Shown: positions 22,036 to 33,531 of the stretch, one piece after another
Position numbering within the stretch: position 1 is the first letter of the stretch
Layout of the letters: each line of letters begins with the position of its first letter
DNA from: Ischnura elegans
Lineage: Eukaryota > Arthropoda > Insecta > Odonata > Coenagrionidae
Reading direction: 5' to 3'
Length of the DNA: 64,000 nt
Assembly: GCF_921293095.1 (NCBI RefSeq)
Contig: NC_060259.1
Coordinates: 4,402,001 to 4,466,000 of the forward strand
Position numbers and translations under genes: made by a program
The notes under the pieces: model-generated
What the model was told of the DNA's origin: nothing
Database searches by the model: none
Seen by the model: the letters and a program-made list of their open reading frames with translations, nothing else

Positions 22036-22974
22036 CTAGCAACCAGCCCCCCGGAACTAGGGCTTTAGGCATGTTCCTATTTTGAAGCCAGTTCAGGGCT
22101 GTGGCCAGTAGAGGCGCCACTAGTCGAAGAGCCCATCGGGAGCATTACGTTGCTTGGCTCAGCATTGGATTTTGTCGGCAATAGATATGGAATATAATGT
22201 GAACACCGTCTATGTAATACGTTATTTTTAATTCAAATAACATCCAAATCAAATGCTCGAGTTAAGGTGTATCTTAAGGAATGCAATTATTTAAGTAGGT
22301 GGAGTAAAGGGATAGCTGTTAGGGCAATGAAACCGGGACGAAATTATTATATTCGCTTCAGCACTGTGGTGAATTAAAAGTCAAAATAAATTAAGAAAAG
22401 AAAGTAAAACGTACCATCCTTAACTGTGGACGAAATGGGACAATTGCTCCGCTAACTGATAAAATTATACCAGGTACAGGCACTTCTTAAAATTTTAATT
22501 AAGGAAATAAGCAACCATGAATCATGGGCGTAACCAGAAGGGAGCAGCAGCCCCCCTCCCCCAGGAACAAAAATAGCAAATTTTTTAAAGGAAAATCAGG
22601 ACTGAATTGAAACAAAAGTTTTGAACAAATTTTCTTTTAAGATACGACAAATGATATTAGAGTAAGACATGCCACTAAAATAAAAATAATTTGTTTTCAT
22701 GTAAATAATTTTAAAAACTAATGAACCGCTATTATAATTTTCTTAAAATATTGGTTACATTCACCCTTTCCGTGCATCAGTGGTGGATATAGATGGGAGC
22801 GCCCCCCACCCTTTGCGGGGCCACCCGTATTGTCAAACATAGCAAAACCACAATTCTAAGCTTTCTTATATCATAAGATGGCATTGTCTTGAATATGTGT
22901 ATAATAACTTTCATTAAAAATTTCTGAAGCTTTGCATGTGACTTCATTATTTTTTATTTCGATAAAAGTAAAGG

Positions 22975-23076
22975 TAGCTCGACAAGATATCTTTTGTGCC
23001 CCCCCCCTTTGTGTTTTCTGTGATGAAAACTCAAGGGGGGGCACGTAAGATATCTTGTCGAGTTACCTTTAATTTT
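22975..23076. repeat. fold-back repeat with poly-C/poly-G loop arms
   Basis: AAAGGTAGCTCGACAAGATA... on the left is mirrored by ...TATCTTGTCGAGTTACCTTT on the right, with GTGCCCCCCC opposite GGGGGGGCAC in the centre. About 45-bp arms and a short T/A-rich loop. A second palindrome with arms GCACCAGTAGCG/CGCTACTGGTGC follows at 23093-23130. Confidence 0.85.
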
Positions 23077-23457
23077 CTCTCTTCCCCAAATGCACCAGTA
23101 GCGTAAGCATCTGTATCCGCTACTGGTGCATCTAGTTGCAAATTATTAGCCCAAATCGATTGGCAATAATTAGCTATTGTCAATTACTAAATCGGGCCTT
23201 AGGAATAGTGGTAAGGAGGTGGAAAAATGTGAAAATTTTAAGAAGTGATACAACCCAGATTCATTTAAAAGGAATGAGACAAAAGGAAAGTCCTAGTATA
23301 AAAATCACAGCAAGGAATCAAAAGATATCATCCATCCAGTGAATAGGCAAGGAAACAAAATCGTAGGAGCATAGAAAAGAAAATACAATGCAGTTACAAT
23401 GGCAGAGCAAGACTGCACCCAAGACAATTAAAGATACATTTAAAGAAAATTAAGATC

Positions 23458-23572
23458 CTTTTAAGAAGGCTTTTAAAAGCCTTCTTAAAAGGATACCTAC
23501 TGTGTAATTCCTACTGTGTCCTTCACCCCTACTGTGTAATTACACAGTAATTATAGTAGGGGTGAAGGACAA
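23458..23572. repeat. adjacent palindromes inside the P-like element
   Basis: ATCCTTTTAAGAAGGCTTTT is followed directly by its complement (23456-23493). Then GTCCTTCACCCCTACTGTGT pairs with the mirrored ACAGTA...AGTAGGGGTGAAGGAC (about 23518-23571). They are likely ends of small MITEs nested in the P-like element. Confidence 0.75.
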
Positions 23573-23710
23573 GTATGAAATTGTTATCAGTGAACCAGCT
23601 CAAGTTTTGAAAACTTGGAAAGAAAACTTAACTGAGCTCTTAAACAGCGAAGAAAGTATAGATAGAGAAGAAAATAAAAAGGAGAGGATATAAATGTTTA
23701 AGGGGTGATA

Positions 23711-24100
23711 CATGGGCGTACCCAGGATCATAACAAGAGGGGGCAAGCCATGGTCTAGCGAGGGAGGGGGGCAAGCCAACTTGTGACATTATAGCATGTA
23801 AAAGGTGAATGAAACCAAAATTTTAAGAAAATTATAACAGTGCTTTATTAGTAATTAATTCCTTGATTAATAGATCCGAGATTAATCCTTCTAGATTATT
23901 TACTTGAAAAATAGTTTTATTTTAGTTACATATCTTATATTATTACATATCATTATTCGTGGGTTTAAAGAAAATTTGCCGAAAACTTTCGTTTCAATTC
24001 AGTACTGATTTTGCTTAAAGACTTCTGCGATTTTTGCTTCTGGGGGTGGGGGGGGGGGGGCAACCCATGGGATAGTTACCCACGCTCTGAGCCAACAATA
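23711..24100. mobile_element. possible small nested element with GGGCGTACCCAGG end
   Basis: CATGGGCGTACCCAGGATCA at about 23711 with GGGGCAAGCCATGG, opposed by GGGGCAACCCATGGGATAG...GGTAACTATCCCATGG-like sequence near 24056-24090. The ends are G-rich (14 G at about 24046-24060). A related CATGGGCGTAACCAGAAGGG starts at about 22526. Identity of the element is not established. Confidence 0.4.
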
Positions 24101-24402
24101 AGATGAAATAAAATCCGTATTTCAGACTTCTGTTTCAAAAGCGGCAAAGCTGTTGGTGAAGATGCCATGATGCTTTTCAAATAAAAATTATCACCAGAGT
24201 ATGGCCAAAAGACGGAACGGGAGGAATGTAGAGGGATACTTTATCAAAAGAGGATAAAAAAGTCGGTTTAAAAGTCAATGAAGACAGAAAAAATGACCTG
24301 AATATTATCAGAAATGAACACGAAGACAATTCTGTACCAGCGTTACATCATTATTTTAATAAAAACACCAATTTAAATATCCAGCAGAACGACCGTCGTG
24401 AA

Positions 24403-24591
24403 TTAGACTGTAGAGAGCAGTTGGAAATTATGTAAGTTATTGAAAACCAGGACAGCACTCTGATGAACAAACATCTTTTCTCCATCTTTTTCCCCTGTTC
24501 TGGCGTTCGACGGCACTTCAAATATACAATATTCCATCTTCAAACTGCCATAGCCGGTGGAACAATTCGGCACAACATACGACCATGGCAT
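24403..24591 (-). pseudogene. THAP-domain exon of the P-like element
   Basis: Starts MPWSYVVPNCSTGYGSLKMEY and continues MFVHQSAVLV. This is a THAP start of the P-element type (MPxxxVxxC..GYGS) related to, but distinct from, the exon at 8524-8760 (MPQSCVAPGC). The first zinc-ligand cysteine (position 5) is Tyr here and the conserved Trp region is altered (EKDGEKM), so zinc binding is probably lost; a frameshift removes the C-terminal C-x2-H. Confidence 0.85.
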
Positions 24592-24901
24592 CCCTCTGAA
24601 AGAGATTAATAATCGGAATTTTTACGAAATAAAAATGATTTTAATGTTCAATAGAACAAACGAATCATACTACAGCGGTAAATAACCTCAGTAGCTCGCT
24701 CAATCTTCAAATAAGAGTCTTAAACATATGTGCTCTCAAGAGAAATTCAGACTGAATCATATGCTCAGGGCTCTTAAGCTTGGGCTTTTCTACAGGTGGC
24801 GCCACCCCCAAACCAAAGCGGAGAACGCAGGAACTGGCTTCAAAAAAGGAACATGGATTCCAATGGGCAGGGATAGGGAGTTGTAGGGGGCTGCTAGCAA
24901 C

Positions 24902-25574
24902 TGTTCATTCATTCCTGAGTGTTCAGTGATAAATGGAATGGAAATCCAAATCTTGTAATTGAAGTAAAGCCTTAACTAAATTTTCTGTATTGGTAATTAT
25001 TGCTGTACAATTATGATAAAATGTAATTTCATTCAGAATTTACTCATATTGCCAACCTAAAAACTTCAATTGAAATTCAGTTTTAATTTTCTTAATGCAA
25101 TAGAACCTCTGATCTATGAAGTCAAATGGACCCTAATTTTTGATCTTAAGAAATCAGTGTGTTTGTAAGAGGGAAATTGTATTCTTTTGTTGTGGGTTGT
25201 ATGCATTTGTCACCCGGCAGGCCTCTGATTACTCCTCAGCAAATCACACCACTTACTCTTTACAGCCAGCGTTTGGGGAGAAATGGTGCAAAATTTGAAT
25301 AAATGCTGTGATACCCTTTTGTACAGTCACTTGCAAAAGTTTTAGGGCAAAGTTTGTGGTGCCATTTCTAATCGAGAAAATTTAGTTTCCCTTACTAATT
25401 ATGTTGTCCTTGGTTACACGCAGCAAATATTTCATTCGTGTGTGAAAAGATATGCACTTGGAGGGAGAAATTACTTACAAATTCATCATTCTCTTTTGCT
25501 TTATTATGGATTTAATGATTATTTTGTGTGCATTTACTACGTACTTGCCCCGGTTTTTATTGCTGGTTTGTATA
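24902..25574. other. host intron 2, nothing recognised
   Basis: AT-rich. No gene, repeat or RNA recognised. Confidence 0.4.
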
Positions 25575-26400
25575 TTAATAATAATAATAAATTTTTTATT
25601 TGTCCAAGGATCTTATGAATACAACATAGATATAAGACACGTCAAAGTAATCAACATAACACTTAAAAATGTAAAAATGGTCAGAGTTCATTTGTCATTT
25701 AAAAATTCATTTACACTGTAGTAGCACTTATTAATTAAAAATTTCTTTAAAGAAGATTTAAATTCCCTATTAGAATTAATCAAATTAATACTTTTGGGAA
25801 GGAAATTAAATATTTTTGATCCCATTGCAATGGGACTTTTTGTTGTTATACGTTTTTTATGGAGGGTAACATGGATGTGGCGATGAGACCTAGTTAGGTG
25901 CTCATGTACATCATTATTAATTGGTAAATCATTAATATTCTCTTTTATCAGTAAACATAGTTGGTATATATATATACAAGGCACTGTTAACAAATTCAGT
26001 TCTTTGAATAAGGGTTTACAAGAATAAGTACAAGGCTTACTCATTATACATCTTATAATCTTTTTTTGCATCTTGAAAATTGTATCTAATAGCGTTACAG
26101 TTGATCCCCAGAATACAATACCATAAGTCACTCTACTTATAAAGTTGCAATGGTAAACTGACATCATCGCCTTGTGAGGTAAGGATGCTTTTAGGAACCT
26201 CACACTATACAGTACTCGGGACAATTTCGAACACAAGTCTTTTACATGGAAGGACCAGTTCCCAGTATTTTCAATTTGTAGCCCTAAGAATTTAAAGTTT
26301 TAGTTAGACTCAGTGTATGGTTGTTCAGTGTCAATGTTCCAAAATCTTTGGAATGATTCGGGTTAAACAGCATAGACTGATATAAGACAAGCAACAGAAG
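25575..26400 (-). mobile_element. 5'-truncated LINE (Jockey-like) 3' end
   Basis: The minus-strand frame (26236 to 25688) reads LYSVRFLKASLPHKAMMSVY, then VTYGIVFWGS (the post-RT 'Y...YG...WG' thumb motif), LQKKIIRCI-like KMQKKIIRCIM, CKPLFKELNLLTVPCIYIYQ and HTRSH-like LTRSHRHIH. These are the C-terminal blocks of Jockey-type LINE ORF2. Further upstream on the minus strand, to about 26400, HTLSLTKTLNS and LQIENTGNWSFHVK continue in frame apart from one stop. The 3' end is a TTATTATTATTA tail at about 25578-25592. Truncated upstream as is usual for LINEs. Confidence 0.87.
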
Positions 26401-28335
26401 CAATTGCAGTGGCTGAGTGGAGTGAAAATGGTTATTAGATTGAGTTCCTGTCTTGGAAAACGTTAATCATTACTTTTTTAAGCTTGTTCACTCATTTTGT
26501 AATTTTTGAAGATTTCAAATCATTTTAAATTCTTTGTCACAGCTTTATGTACTTTTTTAAATAATGATGAGTCATATAAAATTTAGGAATAGGGCAATGG
26601 TTGTCTTATCATTTTTAATAGCTATAATTAAAGGGCTTAGGATTTGGAAAAGAGGGTTAGTTTGTGGTAAAGGGCAGATAAAAACCCGGCACTTCCGTTA
26701 ACGAAACATACATAGAGTTGCACAAGGGTTCTTTTCTGTTTTTCTTTTTATAAAAGTAAGTGCATTGCTAAAACTATGCTGTAACTTAAAAATATAAGCT
26801 TTTTATGTATAGAGCAAATCAAAAAGTACCATGCCCGTTGTTACTGTTATCTGTAGAGGTCCGTGAGAGTGGTTTTATTTTTTGCAAAATGTATTAAAAT
26901 TATGTGATTTTGGTGTTATAGAAAATCTTGGCGGTGTTATAATGATGTTACAATTTTTGCATAGTTTGAAGGTGTTTTATTATTTTTTCGTACAGGTTTC
27001 TTGATTTCTTATACTTTTTTTAAAGCTTTTTATATATGTAACATCTAATGCAATTTCGACTGTACAAAATTTTTGATAAAACCAAATGAAGGAATTGGTT
27101 CAACTCACATTGGTTCTAGATATATCAATGATTCCGGCATTAATATGATAGAGTGATCAAGAAAAGGTGCACCATGAACACTTCACTTGATTGTCTTTGT
27201 GAGGAAGACCAGAGCAAAAATTGACCATGTAGTACCGAAATTTGTTTTCAGTTTCATTGTATTAGGTAATTTACACCAATAACACAATATTTAAGCTCTG
27301 CCTGCTTCTTTTTCCCTATAATCTGAATGTATTTTTGGCTAATACAATCTGCAGATGGCAAATCCTCACTACCCTTCATGTATATACTTTGAAAGCCATT
27401 CCCAAATTTTTGGATTATCAAGTATCTCTACACTAATTCCAGAAATTAAAAATGCTTCAGTAGTAGCGACAAAAACTCCTCTTTCTCCTCCTTCACTTTC
27501 TTTGACTGAGTAACTGTCTGTTCAAACGATAGCTGTGGTTTTGTGGGTCTCATTTCTTGTGTACGTTTATTCCTCACTGATGTGCTCCAAGTCTTTTTCT
27601 GATTTAAGTCTCTTATCGCAAAATGTGGTCAGTAATACTTAGTCTTTCTCATAAAATCCTTCTGAGCTGAATTCACTTGCCCTGGTATGAATGGTAACAC
27701 TTAGGTTTTCAGCATTTTCTTTCCTTTGTTTGTTATTTGAACTGTTACTGTGATAACAAAACAATCCAAACTCACAACATGACCACTTACAAATACATCA
27801 AATCGAGTGCTGGGTAGCTACATTATAACCATGAGTAATGTACAATTTACATTTTGGCCAAAATTTTTTGTGTTGTGGGGTCCCTTTTGATACCCGTGGC
27901 CCAGGTGCCCAGGGAAGGTAGGTAGGAGCTAGATTCAACAAAATCGCTTAGTTAATTACTGCTGTTGCCCATTGATCAAGAACGACATTGAAAGAAGCAC
28001 AAATAACTCTTCACAACCGGGTACAGAGAAACTTAAACTGGGGGAGTGTCAAAATGATTTTTTTTTTTTGCATTGAAGCTCAGTAGAGTGACGAAAATCT
28101 GATGATCCATCCACTAATAATTAGCACCCCCTCTCCTCCTATCCTTTCTGTTCCTTCCTTCCCTTCCCCCAAACTGCTAGCGCTTCGTGCTTTCAAATAA
28201 CAATAAGTCTTTATGGATGTCTTTAAACAAGAAGAATCGCATAGTTGACAGAACGGCGTCGTTGATGGCCACTGTGGTCACCATGGCACCCATTTCAATC
28301 TGGCCCGACGGTGCGCCGTCTACGACGTGAAATGC
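26401..28335. other. host intron 2, nothing recognised
   Basis: AT-rich, with T-runs (28060-28070) and no coding or structural signal I can support. Confidence 0.4.
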
Positions 28336-28520
28336 AGGCAGTGCTGCATTGAGGCCACTATCAGACGAAAAGACATTTTGCCGGCCACCGTTCACGACAC
28401 GACGGCGTGAAATTGAGGCCGCTTTCAGACGAGACGACTCGCTCTGCCACACAGTGGGCCGTGTCGTGAACGGCGGCCGGTGGAAAGTCGTCTTGTCTGT
28501 AAGCGGCCTTCCGTTCCCAG
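28336..28520. repeat. GC-rich inverted-repeat element end(s)
   Basis: GAGGCCACTATCAGACGAAAAGAC ... CCGGCCACCGTTCACGACACGAC (28350-28402) is mirrored by GTGTCGTGAACGGCGGCCGG ... GTCGTCTTGTCTGTAAGCGGCC (28461-28510). In between, GAGGCCGCTTTCAGACGAGACGAC (28416-28439) repeats the left arm directly. It looks like one element inserted into, or recombined with, a sister copy. Much richer in GC than its surroundings. Confidence 0.75.
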
Positions 28521-31008
28521 CCAGTATACAAAATTGTTAGGCTAGGCCCACACCCAAGGTTTATTTTTCTTTAGCATTGGGATCATTGCACGACCAGAAG
28601 TTGTTCATTTTTTCACACCATAATAAAACATAATGTGCTTATGCTCATTATTAAAATAACTGTAACTATTACGAAAATAAGTATATAAAAGATATTATAA
28701 AGAACTTGTAAAAATGTGAAATTTTCAATGTTTTGACAAATTTCAGGCCATATGCACGACTGAAAGATAAAAACTGATCTAATACAAATTAAAAGAGTAT
28801 GTTTAAGCCTCTCTTTGAATACATTACAAAGTATTATTACATTATGAAAACATCAAATTCAAGCATTAAAATAATAATCGCAAACAATTAGGTTTTTTTC
28901 TTATTGTGTCAAACTTAAGGCTCTGTGTGTTAACGAAAGATGTCGGCTGATTTTGGTGATTTTATCTTTCCTTTTTTCAATCTAATTTGCAACTTTTCTG
29001 TGCTATCACAGCATCAAAATTTAAAAAATGAGTTTTTTCGGCCCACTCTAGTCAGTAGCCTTGAAAGAGGGATTAGGGGCATTACAGATTTTGGAGAAAT
29101 ATGCATCCAAGTTATGGACAGATTCTGGCGTCAGCCCATTGGAAGATGAGTAAATGAAAGGCATCTTTGGCATCTCCTTAGAAATTGTCTTGACTGGGGA
29201 CCTTTACTTGTTTCTGTTGAGAAGCAGTTGAGCAAAAAATGGGTCTAATGGTAATCCCCTGATTGTCATGGGAGAGGGCTGTCTCCAAGGTCATTATGTA
29301 TTCGCTTGCATCTTTAGACACTGGGATGGGCATTAACCTCGTTACCTTGGGCATTTAAGTTGTTTACTTACAGATACTGCTGAGTACATTGTGTAAATAA
29401 GGGCCCATGAGATATGAGAGGGCCCTGCTGGGGTTCCTGGGGTACCTGAGGCTAAGGGTGTGAAAAATCTTGGTCCTGGATGGATTATCTAGGCACCTTT
29501 GAATGGAAATTTGAACTGCATTTGGACAGCCTTGTGTTTTCTAATTACTGAAGAGACAAATGCTAGGGGAATGGTCAAGGTGTGAGACAATAGGTTTCTT
29601 ACCAACGGAGGCCCAATTTCCCTGGGATGAGAAACTTGGATAAATGGTGATTGCCCATTAAAAATTTGATATTGATCAAATTGTAGATGTCACACTCAAG
29701 GAAATCTGTAGGCTTGTCCCCATTAAGATGGCATGGGGTAAGGGTGGAGACCAAACCTGTCTTTCAGTGTTTTTTTTCAGGAAAGGAGGAAAGACAACGA
29801 TTAATTAATGCTCTTGGGTTGAAAATGTTGCCATGTTGTTATTATTTGCTATATTTGGCTGCTCCCTCTTTTGCCATGGTGAACTAATAAACTTTGTGAA
29901 ACGGAGGTGGAATAGCTCCTTTGTAATGTTGTAACTGGTCATAGATGATATGTTCGTAAATGGGAGGTTCAGCTGTCTACCGAAGCTTTGAGTGGTTAAT
30001 TGATATTAACTGGGGGAGGGTGGGTTCACAGGGCCTCAGAAGTCATACTTATGCTTCAGCCATGTTTGTTTTTCATAAGTGACTCATAAGTCACTTACAT
30101 GTGAAGTTATGTATATCCAATATTAAAGAAAGAAACCTTTTGGTGTTAAGATGCCTAATGAAGTCAATTTCCATGAAGGAGAGGGCAATCTAGTGGGTAA
30201 GGAACTTGATCTCCAATGAGTCGGACCTAGTTGGAAAAACATGCGAGGATGAATTTTTTTCATTGCATTTATAATTTCTCCTTCGCAGAATCATGTGCAG
30301 CACTGTTATTTGTACTTTCCTCTCAAAATAATATTTTCTGTTTGAAAATCTTTTTTCTTCTTGTGTAGCCTTCTACAATATTAATTCTTTGTCTTACTTG
30401 CACAAAGGTCTATTGATTCAATTCATTGATTAGTATATGTGATTTCCTTTTTCTTATGGACTGGTTGAGTCTGGTGTTGTGCTTGTTGCCATAGAGATCA
30501 CCATCTTTTTTCTGAACTAATTTGAGTTCCAGTAGTTTTGGATTTTTGGAGTGTGGATTTCTGATTTCTGTGGAGCAGTTAAGCCATCTCAGCACTACTG
30601 AACATTGCTCTTGGGTGTCCACAACACACCTAATTTTTAAAAGTAACTTATAAAATTGTTTTTCACAACTGGAGCAGATGACATTGGCAATGTGAGGCAC
30701 TTCCACAGTCTAATGAAATTCCATATTAGCCTTAGCTGACTTGGTAATTAGTGAAAATAGCTGCAGCATGTATAGTTAATGTACCTGTAAACAAATCATG
30801 GAACACTTGGTGCTTTATTTAAGTGACACCAAGTCTATACACTGGTGTTCCCAAGAGAACTTCGTAATCTGTTTACCAAATACTGTGTTTTTCAGGACAA
30901 TGTAATCTCTTCCAGCAAAAAAATTATGTACACTAAAAATAATCAATTATGGGTAAATATGTAGAGTAAACTCACTTTCATCCTTATTGTGGCCAAAAAT
31001 GGATTGGG
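28521..31008. other. host intron 2, nothing firmly recognised
   Basis: Mostly AT-rich. A moderately GC-balanced stretch at 29150-30050 reads like an old degraded repeat but matches no family I can name. Open frames at 29687-29887 and 30410-30706 lack motifs. Confidence 0.35.
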
Positions 31009-31056
31009 ATGCAGGCAAGTTGTCTGACAGCCTTAAGGGAGGAAGGAAGCGATTCT

Positions 31057-31079
31057 GGGGGGGGGGGGGGGGGGGGGGG
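31057..31079 (+). repeat. homopolymer of 23 G
   Basis: An uninterrupted run of 23 guanines. It can form G-quadruplex and is prone to length error in sequencing and assembly. Confidence 0.95.
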
Positions 31080-31278
31080 CAGATGCGCGTGCACGATGCA
31101 ACTATGCTATATTTTTCCTCGCATTGATCGCAAAATTCTACATAGTTCTATGATTGCTGGTTTGGCTAGTAAGAGGGCTTTACGTTACTTAAAGTGTTAT
31201 GATGAAACGTCTATTCAAAAGGGATGTGGAGAAAGGAAATGAGAAGAAGAAAAAAACTCTTAGATATTAATTATAGTT

Positions 31279-31660
31279 TTGTATGAAGATTTTCACCGCT
31301 TCTTTTATCAATGTTGGTGGTTTCTTTTGGGAAATGCTGCGTTGGGTAACATTATCTGCTCTAGACGTTTCACTCCTGCTGGGAGCGTTTTCAAGAGAAA
31401 GGGAGGGAAACCGTTCTCATCCCGAGCTTATATAGGTTTTGTTAACCCATTGTTGACCTGACGTGAATTTTCACTGAAGGCGATAGCCGTTGGTCATTAG
31501 ATTGGGCCAGGAGCCCTCTCCATATGCGGCTGAGGTTATATCCACCCTCCCTATTGAAGCTGTTTGGCCTTTTCGCTATCTCGAAGGATTCAGGTATAAG
31601 GCGCGGATAATATATTCTTCTGTCTTCGCCAGTATGTACCCATGTAGCGTTAATCATTAA
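31279..31660 (-). mobile_element. Penelope-like element 3' end
   Basis: Minus-strand order: the C-terminus of the PLE polyprotein, IYYPRLIPESFEIAKRPNSF followed by NREGGYNLSRIW (the conserved 'RLIRE..EI.K...NFNRE.GY.LS..W' tail after the GIY-YIG domain; 31657-31442), then the terminal repeat with a TATATAAG box (complement of 31426-31433) and a hammerhead-like block (complement of 31366-31395: TTGAAAACGCTCCC, GGAGTGAAACG). The RT and nuclease domains are missing, so it is a 5'-truncated copy. The terminal repeat follows in direct orientation, as at the 3' end of the 11475-19008 PLE. Confidence 0.75.
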
Positions 31661-32390
31661 TAACTCTCAGCAAATATTTAGTGTTAGCAGATGTCCAATT
31701 TAAGAATAGGGTAGTTTCCTTCATCAAAGAAAACGAAAGGTATTGATTGCGATTCGTTACCCACCATTAGTGTATTCATAATATACAAATTATTTGGTTT
31801 AAGAAATCCCAGTTTAGATGAATGGAAATGGTCAATTTTATCCTCATTTGAAAAAGGCCATGTTGGCGTCTATGCGATGCCACTCCATGTGACCTCACAG
31901 GGACCTAGTTTCTATACAAGCAGATTTAGATACAGCAGGAGTTTTACATCGTCTGAGATTACAAATGCATGCATGAGGCATAGCACTCAGGGAAACGTCT
32001 CTTAATAATCACCTATTAAAATTGCCTATGGTCAGAAAGTTTCCCTCGTTTGATAAGGTATTAACAATCCTTATTTAAACCAAGCACTACCAGCTAGCAG
32101 GGTACTCTGCTACCTGCTAGCATCCTGCGTCGTATCAGCGCTCAAAGCCTCGCCCCAAGGTCACATCACTTGCGGCAGTGGGAACCAGAATGACGTCACA
32201 CGGGGTTTTCCCAGCATTCATACTTAGCCGTCGCGATTTCGCACGCTTGAAAATTTTCACTTTACATTTAATCGCTAAAAATAGATATCGTCATTTAAAA
32301 ATCTAAAAGCATGAAATATGTACGCCAGGAGTAATAATCTTTGGATTCAGGCAATAAAAAAAATAATAGGAAACCACCCTATTGCCATAG
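31661..32390. other. host intron 2, nothing recognised
   Basis: No gene or repeat recognised. GC rises around 32080-32200 without a clear motif. Confidence 0.35.
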
Positions 32391-32660
32391 AGGTCAAGGA
32401 AGCTGGATAGTGTAGTGATCTGCTCAGAGGCCCGGATAGCCAAAGGTCTGTGGTTCGATTCCTGGTCCAGGGAATTTTTTCTCGTGGCCATTATTGTGAA
32501 CCCTGTTTTGTGATTAATATTCCTCTTTGGTGTTCGGTGGAATGTTTTACTTGTTGGTCAGGAGCCAAGTTGTTGCGACTGGGACTATGTATATTTGATA
32601 GGTGTCTTCCCACTTGGAATGAAGGCCACTCACAATAAGCCTGGAAAGCCAAATCCAAAG
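32391..32660 (+). mobile_element. tRNA-derived SINE
   Basis: Contains an A-box-like TGGATAGTGTAG (about 32402-32413) and a perfect B-box GGTTCGATTCC (32452-32462), spaced as in tRNA-type RNA polymerase III promoters, followed by a unique body ending near a T-rich segment. The head resembles a tRNA but the acceptor and anticodon stems do not form, so it is a SINE and not a tRNA gene. Ends are approximate. Confidence 0.7.
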
Positions 32661-33055
32661 GCTATTTGCCTTTTTTGCTGGGCTCTGTACAGATGTTATG
32701 CAGTAATGATAGGAAAAGGATAGGTTTTCATTCAAAGAAAATAGAAGGTTTTCAAGATTAAACTTGATTTATGTTATATGCACAAACAGTCCAACCCTCA
32801 CACTTACTTAGCTAACCAAAAAATAAATCAATTAAAAAGCTGTCACTAGGTAGAGCCACCCTCTCCATTTGAATCTTAAAAGTGTAAAAACAGACAAATA
32901 CAAAGTGATATGTGTAGTCGTAACACTGGTAATGATGATAAGTTGCTCATTACTGCATGTAATTTACTTTATGGAGACCCATATGCTTCACCTGCTGGAT
33001 TTATGCTCTCAGCTGTGAGAGCTGAATTTGTTTGATATTTCTTACTGTGTTATAG

Positions 33056-33531
33056 GGTCATCGGAAGAAGCTGTGGAGGAGAAGCCTATCCTTCCTGAAG
33101 AAGCTGCTTTTGTGCCTGATGTATCCAGAGAGTCAATGATTGTTGAGTCAGGAAACCTGTTAGAAGGCGAATACATTAGAAATGAGCCTCTTGATATTTA
33201 TGACAATGTGGTACCATACTCTCTAATTATTTTCATTTATGCTGTGGGGATGCAACTATCATGTAGCCTTATGTTATTCAAATTTCCTGAGACAAAAGAC
33301 TTAAGCTATTTAACACCATTTTTTATAATTGAGGCTTGTTACATTCTTCACCATTTTTTAGTTAGCTGTAAAGTGAATGATCATAGATTGTCACCTTGGA
33401 TCATTTTAAGGAGAAAAAGTTGGAAGCAAATAACATTAGACGTATTTCTGTTCATTGTTCGGGTAGTTCTGTTTCACTTTTGTGTGTATTTTTTGGCTGT
33501 GTGCCTTATGGAAATGGTTCTGTTACATTAA
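33056..33531 (+). CDS. candidate CAMLG/GET2-like gene, terminal exon (three membrane segments)
   Basis: Begins after acceptor TTATAG, completes the split Gly codon from exon 2 and runs 158 codons to TAA at 33529-33531. After an acidic linker (SSEEAVEEKPILPEE) come three hydrophobic segments: VVPYSLIIFIYAVGMQL, FFIIEACYILHHFLV and FLFIVRVVLFHFCVYFLAV. Long cytosolic N-terminus, Arg-rich motif and three C-terminal helices are the CAMLG/GET2 layout (ER membrane receptor for tail-anchored protein insertion). Sequence-level identity to vertebrate CAMLG is weak by eye. It is clearly not a transposon gene; an alternative is an unrelated small three-helix ER protein. Confidence 0.72.

Larger units (their letters stand above)
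22044..24893 (-). mobile_element. P-like element with 8-bp target duplication
   Basis: Flanked by CTAGCAAC (22036-22043 and 24894-24901), the 8-bp duplication of P elements. Terminal repeats start CAGCCCCC at both ends, and subterminal ATGTTCCT.TTTTGAAGCC blocks are inverted copies (about 22072 and 24847). A damaged THAP exon sits near the right end on the minus strand (24403-24591). The rest of the transposase is gone, replaced by several fold-back and G/C-run sequences, so it is a non-autonomous derivative of a different P lineage from the gene at 3953-8760. Confidence 0.9.

Noticed and set aside
23455..23575. CRISPR-like array
   Set aside because: The repeats are palindromes of different sequence, not regularly spaced direct repeats, and the genome is eukaryotic.
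32400..32475. Functional tRNA gene
   Set aside because: A- and B-boxes are present but acceptor and anticodon stems do not pair; it fits a SINE head.
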